Assembly: GCA_016098155.1 (NCBI GenBank)
Contig: JAAAJB010000040.1
Span: 40,120-104,119, forward strand
Direction of reading: 5' to 3'
Source of the DNA: Actinomortierella ambigua
Taxonomy: Eukaryota; Mortierellomycota; Mortierellomycetes; Mortierellales; Mortierellaceae
DNA: 64,000 nucleotides
Shown: one piece after another, positions 55,523 to 64,000 of the stretch
Numbering within the stretch: the stretch's first letter is position 1
Layout of the letters: each line of letters opens with the position of its first letter
Position numbers and translations under genes: made by a program
Notes under the pieces: model-generated
What the model saw: only the letters and a program-made list of their open reading frames with translations
What the model was told of the DNA's origin: nothing
Databases searched by the model: none

Positions 55523-58500
55523 AGTGTTTTTTTGTGTACTTACATTTCTTTTTGTGTACGAAGAAAAAAAAATCGAGATAGAGTAAGAAATTGATTGAAT
55601 AGGAAGAGTGGGTTTGGGGATTGAATTGAAACTCAAAAGAGTTGTTTATTAGCCAGACAAAAAGGAGAAAGAAGGAAAGAGAAGAAAAAGGGAAAGTTGA
55701 AAAATGAGCGCTCTTTCTTTTATACTGGCTGGCAACGCCACGGGGGAGCGACACAATCCTCTCATTTCGTCTCTTCTTGTTGTTGGGCTTGGTATCGTGT
55801 CCTGGCTTGGTCTTTTGCACGTCGCCACCTCTCCCTTCGTCCTCTCTCTCTTCTTGGGTCTGCTATGACGCTGATGGACACCCTCTTTCTAGACTCGTAT
55901 ACCTCTTCTATTCGCTCGCCACCCTCGCTCCCGCCAGAGTCGATGCGGCATCCATCCACACCACCACCCATCATGCCCAAGCCCTCTGAGGTACAGAGAA
56001 AGTATTAGTCACATCCATTCTTTTCATGGAGACTAGGAGTGCTGTTAGAACCCGGCCAAGTACGCTGTTTATCTTGGACAACACGAGGTGAAAACAGAGA
56101 GGGAAGGAGAAGGGGAGGGAGGGAAGACGAGAAGCCTGTCGCTGACCAGTCGACTTTCCGAAGTCCCATGGTCTTTCGTTCACGTTGTTTTCAGTCACGG
56201 GTATGCTTGGAGAGGCAATCCAATTCGTGTATAGGGCCCTTCCATGGGTGCTGGCCTTCGGCATCCTCCACCCATTCTCTTCCCGGAGGGGATCACATTG
56301 TAATATAGAAGGGGCCATTGTCCTGAAAGCGTTCGGATTCGAGGAACAAGAAAGAAGGTCAAGGTGGATGTGGAATCGTTACAAGGCCATTTTGTTCGCT
56401 CGCCCTCAACGACGAACACTCTTTCCTAGTGATTGAACACCTGAAAACTGTTGCTTGCCATTAGGGCATCGGGATACAGATAGAAATGAGTGACTTGACA
56501 AGGTAAGAGATGACTAAGCCGGTGACTGGAGTATTCGAACTGAAAGAGGGGCTAACAGTCAACGCCTAATGAAGTGCAGACAGCTGCTTGTTGTCATCTT
56601 ATCATCAATGGCCCTTTACATAACGAGCTGGTGATGTCTAGCGGCCAAAGAGGCCGGCCGTCCTTGCGTCCTCGGAGGAGGATGCAAAGGAAAATGGATG
56701 GACAGTCATCCAAAATGGATGCTGGCCATCCTTGACCGCAGCTGTGGTGAGCCAATCGGTGATGTGCCCCACGCTTGAGCTGAAAAGCGGGAGGGCATCT
56801 ACGCCTTTAGAACAGCGCTCGGTGCACGTTCTCGCTCTACCTTAACGAGACGAGAACGCAGCATAATTGATGCAGGGATCACTGGTGTCAGGTTGTGAAT
56901 GAGTGAGAGTAGAAGGAAGGTGCTTTCCGCTTGTCGCAGTCTGCCTTCGGTTGTTTGCAGAAAGGGAATAGGTACCATTAAGCATGCGTGGTTTCTTTCG
57001 CAATGATTGAAGCAGATAACAAGAGAACGGATTAGAAAGAAACATGCTGCTCATTGTATCTCGGATGTGATATTTCCTCGCTGGCACCCTAGCAACGGAT
57101 TGTATTTCATTGTTCGGGTTCACATGGATGAACCGTTCTTATGCGAATGGAGTGTTTGGGGAAAGGGGAAGAAGAAGACGCCGTAGAAGCGCCACATTCA
57201 GTTAATCTACAGTCGAAAGCAAATGAAGGAGCATCAATTCATAGAAGAAGGGCGTTTCAACTCTGCAAAGACAGCCATAGCAAAAGGCAGCGATCAGTGA
57301 TGCATAATACATGCCGCTTGAATATTGACCGAGTGATTGAAAAGAAATACAACAATCGCGACTGCCGCGAGTGGTGGAATATCGGGAGTACATCCGGCAG
57401 TAAAGCTGTTCTCTTGCGAGTCGGCCACTCGTTTGCACCACTTTGGTGTAGGGCGTAGAATTTTGTTGTTTTAAGAAGGAAACGAAGGGGAAAGAAAGAA
57501 AGAGAGGGAGACGAAAGAAAGAAACAAGCAGGCAGACAGATGGAGAGAGAGCAAAGATAGAGACAGGCATAAGGAGGGGATATCGCAGCACGAAAGAAGA
57601 GGGGTGGGGGGGGGGCAGGAGCAAAGGTCTTGCAAGATGATGCTGACAATCGGACCCATATTCATATTTTACCATAGGATTGCTCTACCAAGCCTGAGAC
57701 ACATGCCTTCTCGCTACAATCAATCCCTGTTGGAGGTCGGTGCAACGGGCAGTAAGCGGATGTCGGGTAGAACACTTCAGTGCAAGACGATAGGGATTAC
57801 GCAGGTGAACGGCACTTCACCCCCTTGGTCGTCTGGTTGCGTGCTCTGAGGGGTTCTTTGCTATCTCATTGTGACAACAAAAAATCGAAAGAAAGTGGTG
57901 CGTGTGGTGTGCATCTTCCACTAAAGGATGATGTGTCATACCGTTAAGAAAAACTGGGTCAGGTGCTTGCGATAGATGATCTACATGGTTATGCTTTTGC
58001 TTCCTCCATATCTCGCCTCCCAACGACGCTTTGCTACCCCTCGCCTTGTTCTCATGCTTAACTCGATGTTGCAGCGGCTAGAACGCTGAATACGGTCATT
58101 TTATTCTCTTTTCTCTTTCATGGCATAGACTCTAGATAGAAGTGAAGATAGACATCGAACGAGTTTAGGCCAGACTCGTGATGGATGGCGCGGGAAAAGG
58201 GGAAAGGGGAATTGCTGTGGTCGCAGGAGAAATGGAAATAGGAGGAAGAGGAGGTGCGAGGTGCAGGGCTGTGCCCCCTGTTGCCTCCCTTTCTTCCTCT
58301 TCCGCCCTCCTCTCCTCTCGCTCTCCTCTCTGCTTTCCAAACTTTCACCTACACGGCAACATGACTCTCTGCTCAACATCCTCCTTGTCGCCCTCTCTGC
58401 AAGAGTCGTTGGTCTCTCTCTGCCCTGCCTTGCTCAAAGAATTCCGCCATGTCACAGGTGGGGGTGGTTTATATGAAAGAACCTTTGAGAGCAAGAGGTG

Positions 58501-60424
58501 TTGCCCAAGCCTTTCCCTCCCCTCCCCCGTCCCACCACCATTTCCTGTTTACTTTTTTTGTGCTCCCCAGCATGAGAGCCTTTGACATTGACAAAGGCTC
58601 AATTCCAATCACTCAAGTGCTGCAGTCCGCCGATAATTTAACCATTGCAGTGGGGTAACAAGAGTTGAGGGAAGAGGGTGGGGGCGAGAACCTCACTCTT
58701 CCTTACGTTCAAAATGCGTTGTCTTCAGCCTCTTTTCTCCCTTTCAAGAATGGTCCTTCAAGGAGCTGGCAATAACAGCTATCAAAAAGAAAGGTTGTGT
58801 CGACTACTGTTGTTCCAGACAACCCAATAATATGTTTTCCCCTCCGCTTCAGGAGTAATAGTTTCTCCTTGATAGCAGTGTAAAGCATGCAAGTCTAGTC
58901 AAAACATGCTTTTATTCTTTCTGAAAAAAAGGGCACACAGCACCTCCGCACCTCCGTACCTCTGCGCCTCCTCCGTTGATAATAGCACGGGTGCCAGATT
59001 CTTCAGCCCCTTTGACACGCAGAGGTGGCAATCACAAAGTAACCAAATATATGTTGCACTCGTGGACGCACAGATTAATGCATTCTTTGGTCAAGGGTGG
59101 TTGATCGTATACAGGAAGTGCCAGGACGAAGAAGTCATTGAGAGTTGATGTAGCTCTCTGCTCCGGACCAAGCAGACGAAGGGGACACGTGGCTGCTGGT
59201 TGATTCGCGTGGGCAAAACTTGTGGCATCGTATTTCGAGTGCATAATTGTTCATCGCCTAATCTTGGGGGGGGGGGATGTCGAAGTCTTGTCGTCATCTT
59301 CTTTGCTGCATATTCGCTTTGCCTCGGAGCGCGAGGTAGAAGGGTAGTAGACCAAAGTCGTGCATACCGTCAGCATAACTCAACCCCGAGTCTCTGTACC
59401 TCCCCGAAAGAAAAGTGACCTTACGACCCCACGAGGTCGTTAACTAAATCTATACCCCGAGACGGAAAAATTCCGGTCTGACGAGAGCTTTTCATTTTCG
59501 GCTGCGTCGCACATGCCAGGCATGATACGTAGAAGGTCCTTTTGTGAAAAGGCTGGTCTTACCGAAACGTTCTCAAGAGGCACGTTTTGGGTTGATTAAT
59601 GAAAGCACCAAGGAAAAGAACAGAGAGAAAAATGACGCATGGGAACGGGGGTCTCCTTTTCAGTTGTTTGTTGTTGCGCACAATATAGTCGATGTGTGCC
59701 TGCATTCATAACTCGTGACGAAGTTCTTCAGGGTGTACGTGTGCGTGTGTGTTTGTGCGTTAGCAGGATTTTGCATGCTATGACTAATGACAATTGGATC
59801 CGAGAACGAAGAAAAACCTGGAACACTTTTCAATGCCTACTGTTCTTCTTGGTTTTTTTGCAGACCGAAATGGTTGCCATAGACTGTAAGCTGAGCTATA
59901 GGCATCTATGACTGAAGTGCACCTCCATCCAGAGAGAGGTTCCTTGAATTTCGAGGTTTCGAGGTTTCGTGGCCTCGAGGGCGCTCCTGTTGTGTGGCAA
60001 AAGTACGCCAGAGGTGTGTGACAAAGAGGGAAGAAGAGCCGTCGAGACCAAGTATTACGAGAGTATATTACGGGGGGATACTATATAATTAGCTGTTGAC
60101 CAAGGAGCCACTATAGTCAGTCAGGCACAAAACGTAGTTACGACTCTCGCAAGTTACCAGGTTGGAGTTCCAGATCACCCGGAGGTTCCACGGCGAGATG
60201 AGAAACGACACATCACACAAACACACTCCGCTTGAGGGGCAGACAAATCGCGATCGTCGTTCCACCCCATTGAATTGGAGTGAATAAAAAAGAGTGAATA
60301 AGGAAGGTATATGCTCAAGAAATAAAGTTTCAGTTTTCTGTCCCACCACGCGGAAGTCGATTTTCAAGTGCAACCCGCTCCCAGGTACGATGATGCTATG
60401 GGTTGTTTGTTGGGCTGTAAAAGA

Positions 60425-60453
60425 TTTTTTTTTTTTTTTTTTTTTTAAAAAAA
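60425..60453. repeat. Homopolymer T22-A7 tract behind a stop codon
   Basis: On the plus strand a T-run of about 22 is followed by seven A's. On the coding strand of the kelch-like membrane gene this lies 9-38 nt after its stop codon and reads T7 then A22. The layout resembles the T14-A22 tract at 27313-27348. Confidence 0.8.
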
Positions 60454-60462
60454 GAGAAGATG

Positions 60463-62662
60463 CTACCGGAGCCTAGTCGAGTCGCGATATGTTGAGTTGT
60501 CAGTAGCTGCACCAGCATAATGGGGATGGGGACCAAGTGCCTGAGGACCAGGAGCCGGGCGTGCATTTGCATCATAACTACTTGAGCCCATCTCCTCAGG
60601 AACAAACGCATCCCCTTGTCCAGGCTTTGGCGGTACTGGTGGCGGCGCAGGTGGCTGAACGTAGCCGGCATAGGATGCATCTGGGAACTGATTGGCAGAG
60701 GAATAGTTCATGGCAGGGTGATTGTACATGTCATGCTGCGGGTAGTGCGTGTGATGGTACGGTGCTGATGTTGTGGGCACTGCGACGGTGCTGGCATAGT
60801 ATGGGTTGTACTCTTGTCCCCCGTAGTCATAGTTGTGGTAATGACCATGATGCGCTGCCTCCACCAGATGGAGCTGCGACTCTCGTTGGTGGTCATTTTG
60901 TTGTTGTTGCTGTTGTTGCTGTAGCTTTTCTGCCTTCTTCTTTTCCTGCTCAGCGTTCTTCTTTTCCCTATCTAACTCGACCAACAGGAGCAGCTCGCGC
61001 TTCCTGTGTTTGCGCTTTTGGTGGGCCCAAACGCTATACGCAATGACAGCGAGGAAGGCCAAACCGAACACCACCCCAAACCCGATCGCAATGCCATTGG
61101 GTTTGCCTTCCTCACTTGGGGGCTTTGGTGCTGGCGGGGGTGGAGGTGTATTTCTAAGTGGCGTGAAGCTGTTGCCCCACGACCACTGGCTTGTAGAAAG
61201 GACGTTCAATGCAGATGCGGGAGGGACACCGTTCTGATTGAAGCCAAACAGCGAGATGAGCTGTTCGCCGACCATGATGCACTGGTGGTTGCGGACAACT
61301 GGCGGTAGTGGGCCCTTAATCGATGGTTGTGACCATGTCCACGTTCGAATATCGAGCACGTGTACTTCATTGGAAGGTTTGTCGGACGCAAGAGGTGTGC
61401 CTCCAAACATCACTACTGTGTTGCCATCCGAAGCTGCAGATTTTGTGCGAGTGGGAGAAAGAGAAGAAAGCAAGAGTCAGCAACTGACTGGATCTACAAA
61501 ATCCACCTACAAAAAGTGTGGAAGACACTTACAGAGTGCAGCGCAATGTCCATATCGAGACGAGGGAATAATGGCTTTGTCGTCAGGTCGCGCTGTCTAT
61601 TTTCAGGCCATACACCGAGAAAAAAAAAGACGAAGTATCAAAAACCCCTGCTCGAACAACAGCCCATACTCTACGCCTTTCTTTTTTCCTCCAGCCTTTT
61701 TATCCTCTTCAGTTGGCTCACATCCTTACCGTGATGGTGACAACGCCCGAGTTCAAGTCCACCACTGGCAGCTTGGAGAACGAAAGGCCCTCCGTTGCAG
61801 ACGACAGGCCGCCAAGAACCAAAGCCTTGGATCCTCCATCATTTCCTGGTAGGATGATAATACTTGTGGCGGCCGTTGGGCCCAGCGAAATACTACCGAT
61901 AATGTTACTATTGCCACCGCTCTGTGGCGTCTTGTATTCGAGAGAATCCACAGTTCCATCACTGCCTAACGCCACCATGTTGACATCTGGCATCCACCCC
62001 GTCAGTTTTGTCGCCGGGCTAGACGCTGTCGACGGCGACAATTTTGTCAGGCCACCACCGACGATCACACCGAGGGCCTTCTTGCCATTCGCGGCCGTAA
62101 AATTCGCGGCCGGTTGATGACCAGCAACGCCGCCGCCGATAGCAAACCCGACCATTGTGCGGCCAGCGCTCTCGGGTTTGTTTTCGACTTTGTCGACAGT
62201 CGACCAGGAGCCCTTTTCGACCGAGTAGGCCCTCATGAACCCCGTCCTGCTGCCGCTGGTCTCCATAGCGTTGCCAACGGTCAGGAACGACTGCTGGTCG
62301 GTTGTGCAGGCACCGGCATGGTAGGCCTGGTAGGGCGAGTCCTTTGACGTCAGATTGGCCCAGGTGGGAGGGGTGCTGGCTGAAAACGCCTGCGAGAGGT
62401 CCAAGCGGAAGTGCTGGTTACTGAGTGTCAGGTACGTTTCATCGTCAGAGTAGGTGATACCTCCTTGGATATGGAGGGAGGATGCTGTCTGGCAGATGGC
62501 AAACCCACCAGCCGCTTTTGGGGCTTGGGCATGAGCTAGGGAATTCGGGGAGAGAGGAAGACATGTGGCGAGGACAATGGCGATGCCCAGGGGGACAAGA
62601 TGAGGCCGTTGGCGGGAAATGGAGGGCGATGAGGGGCGACTGTGAGGCACTGATGGCGGCAT
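60463..62662 (-). CDS. Kelch-like single-pass membrane protein
   Basis: Predicted cell-surface or secretory-pathway protein with an extracytoplasmic beta-propeller. Exons 62662-61730, 61596-61533 and 61433-60463 join in phase (655 residues). The ATG at 62662 puts a signal peptide at about 22-48 (LVPLGIAIVLATCLPLSPNS, then LAHAQA). Kelch-like blades follow: GFAIGGGVAGHQP, SRYGHCAAL spanning the small middle exon, and NTVVMFGGTPLASDKPSNEV through HVLDIRTWTWSQP. One membrane helix lies at about 445-468 (GIAIGFGVVFGLAFLAVIAY), then a basic stop-transfer (HQKRKHRKRE), a coiled, Gln-rich stretch and a Tyr/Pro-rich tail with a proline motif PAPPPVPPKP that could bind SH3 domains. Blade count cannot be fixed by eye. 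Start codons further upstream in frame are not supported by a signal peptide position. Ligand and function unknown. Confidence 0.78.
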
Positions 62663-63671
62663 ATTTGTGACCGAGGAGAAACCTCTCTCGCGTGAAAGTG
62701 TACTGTACAGTTGGCGGCTCAATCGGCACACACTTGATGTGCCAATGGGGTGGGTTTGGAGGTGAAGAAGTGAATGGAGTGGGTGTTGTTGGGCAACAAG
62801 GCAGGGATGGAGGGAAGCTCACTCACCCCACCCTTACCAACCCGGCCAGGCACACAACACAGTGGTCTCCTGGGATGCTGCTGCTCTGCTCAGTAGCCTG
62901 TTGTTGTGTGTTGCTATTGCAGCACTGCTGTGTACACCTATTTGTCTGAGTTTGTTAGACTCACAGGCAGCAGCAGGGGACGGGCACAGAGCACACACAT
63001 TCACTCTGAGTGACAGTGATACGTTGAGATATTCCACCGAGGGGGGGAGATTCAATACAGCGAGAAGGTTGCACAAGCTTGCTAGGCTAATTTGGATGCA
63101 TACGATGAGCTGAGATCGCCCATCCTGCTCTCTCTCTCTCAGTGTCCGTTTCTCAGTATCCAGTATCCGTCTTTCAGTATCCGTCTTTCAGTATCCGTCG
63201 TTCAGTATCTGTCTCTCAGTATCTGTCTCTCAGTATCCGTCCCTTTGTATGCGTCTTTCTGTCCTGTCCGCCTCTCTGTCATTCTATCACTCTGTCATTC
63301 TGTCATTCTGTCAGTCTGTCAGTCTGTCAGTCTGCCAGCCTCTCTGTCTGCCAGTCAACCAACCAACTGGCAGCTGGCTAGGCCTGTCCACCTCTCTGTC
63401 CATCTGTCTGGTCAGTCAGTCCGCTAAATCTTCCATGTCTCTCTGCTTTCATAGTATGTCTGGATCTTAAAGAGACTTACGATTCTATGCCGCACAAGCC
63501 TACTACGCAGGCTGATCTCATTTCATTCCATTACGCATCTTTGCTTCATCTCCATCTCCATCACCAAGCACGCTCACTCTGCTCTTCACTTACTCGCTCG
63601 CTTCTTTTCTCCCTCCCCTCCTCCCTTCCTTCCTTCCCCAGACACAATAGAGAGAAAAGATATAAAGTCCA
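62663..63671. promoter_or_regulatory. Divergent promoter region, kelch-like gene / pirin
   Basis: About 1 kb between divergent starts. It contains the minisatellite at 63143-63353, CT-rich stretches (63590-63640) and a TATA-like GATATAAAG at 63658-63666, which is only 6 nt upstream of the pirin ATG at 63672 and so unlikely to act as a TATA box for that start. No other gene seen. Confidence 0.45.
63143..63353. repeat. Compound minisatellite (14-bp unit, then 8-bp unit)
   Basis: About seven copies of a 14-bp unit close to CAGTATCCGTCTTT (63151-63260) pass into 8-bp units TCTGTCAT and TCTGTCAG (about 63270-63340). Copies vary at one or two positions. The tract lies between the kelch-like gene and pirin. 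Confidence 0.85.
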
Positions 63672-64000
63672 ATGTTGGCAACACGGGTCCTTCGAGCGTC
63701 GCGGAGAGTGCTACAGTGCATCGAAGCCAAACCGCTCTCCAAGCTAGACCCTCTCCTCGGTGAGACACGCATCTACCGTGCGCTCGGCTCCGACCTCCTC
63801 CGCCAGCACGACCCGATCCTGATGCTCGACGAGTTCCATATCCCACAAGGCCAGCAGGGCAACTTCCCCGATCATCCACACCGTGGCTTTGAGACCGTCA
63901 CCTACATGCTCCGCGGCCACATGAGCCACGAGGACTTTACGGGCCACCGCGGCACCATCGGCCCTGGCGACCTGCAGTGGATGACCGCCGGCCGCGGGAT
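63672..64000 (+). CDS. Pirin, 5' part (cut by window end)
   Basis: Iron-binding bicupin protein, nuclear or cytosolic in other eukaryotes. The ATG at 63672 opens an unbroken frame to the window edge (109 complete codons). Family blocks are RQHDPILMLDEF, then the first cupin motif FPDHPHRGFETVTYMLRG, HMSHEDFTGHRGTIGPGDLQ and WMTAGRG. The metal ligands (two His in PDHPHRG, His in SHED and the nearby Glu/His) are present, so this copy looks functional as far as it can be seen. The basic N-terminus (ATRVLRASRRVL) could be a mitochondrial presequence and is not typical of pirins. The C-terminal domain lies outside. A broken second copy lies at 16590-17265 on the same strand. Confidence 0.9.
   Translation, partial: MLATRVLRASRRVLQCIEAKPLSKLDPLLGETRIYRALGSDLLRQHDPILMLDEFHIPQGQQGNFPDHPHRGFETVTYMLRGHMSHEDFTGHRGTIGPGDLQWMTAGRG

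Larger units (their letters stand above)
52322..60462. other. Gene-poor block of about 8 kb
   Basis: In a window where genes otherwise follow within 0.2-2.4 kb, this block has no gene I can support. It includes the 5' region of the CxxC-cluster gene (52322 to about 52700) and many A/T- and G/A-rich tracts. There is an imperfect inverted repeat near 56666-56697 (TCCTTGCGTCCTC against GAGGATGCAAAGGA), repeated AAAATGGATG units at about 56691-56720, and a TTTCGAGG triplication near 59952-59972. Several 60-105 codon open frames (for example 57141-57458 plus and 56842-57123 minus) show no motif and are probably chance. One possible gene relic is listed separately. Confidence 0.5.

Noticed and set aside
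57141..57458. 105-codon plus-strand frame in the gene-poor block
   Set aside because: No recognisable motif, no supporting splice context, and length expected by chance in 8 kb.
63143..63353. CRISPR-like array
   Set aside because: Repeats are directly adjacent without unique spacers, and this is eukaryotic DNA; it is a minisatellite.
1..64000. Transposase, reverse transcriptase or secondary-metabolite genes
   Set aside because: No catalytic motifs of these families were found on either strand in this window.

Overview
This 64 kb window is eukaryotic nuclear DNA and almost certainly fungal. Genes lie on both strands and carry short GT-AG introns, mostly 60-200 nt, with phases I could check by hand. 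Promoters are pyrimidine-rich, and Gln/Ser/Pro low-complexity coding tracts are common. The gene set points to an early-diverging (zygomycete-grade) fungus, most likely Mortierellomycota or Mucoromycota. It includes an intersectin-like EH/SH3/RhoGEF protein, a CMTR1-type cap methyltransferase (yeast mRNA carries only cap 0), a NIPA-type transporter and kelch membrane proteins. The lineage is inferred from gene content; no marker sequence was searched.

Layout. 0-9 kb: 5' part of RNA polymerase III subunit RPC5 (-), cap-1 2'-O-methyltransferase CMTR1 (+), and an eight-exon RasGEF (-). 9-11.4 kb: long intergenic region. 11.4-17.3 kb: NIPA-type transporter with a Cys-rich ectodomain (+), small PARP-type zinc-finger protein (-), and a decayed pirin pseudogene (+). 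17.5-21.6 kb: Mediator tail subunit MED15 (-). 22.2-36.5 kb: two large co-oriented genes, an intersectin/Pan1-like endocytic scaffold with a RhoGEF and a Tea1/Kel-like kelch coiled-coil protein. 36.8-52.3 kb: F-box-like protein (+), C2H2 zinc-finger protein (-), TYW1 (-), a second F-box-like protein (-), and a 1155-residue protein with a C-terminal CxxC cluster (-). 52.3-60.4 kb: gene-poor block. 60.5-64 kb: kelch-like single-pass membrane protein (-) and the 5' part of an intact pirin (+) cut by the window edge.

There is no operon or biosynthetic cluster. A loose theme is GTPase-driven polarity and endocytosis (RasGEF, intersectin-like RhoGEF scaffold, Tea1-like protein) alongside RNA-related functions (RPC5, CMTR1, MED15, TYW1). 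The most interesting item is the EH-coiled coil-proline-rich-WH2-SH3x3-DH-PH-C2 protein. It merges Pan1-like and intersectin-like architecture, and a stop codon sits inside the donor of the intron separating the SH3 and DH parts. Intron retention there would give a natural short form, as in animal intersectins. Also notable are the pirin pseudogene/intact pirin pair, the ectodomain-bearing NIPA protein, a zinc finger split by a Ser-rich insertion, and long A-tracts just behind stop codons.
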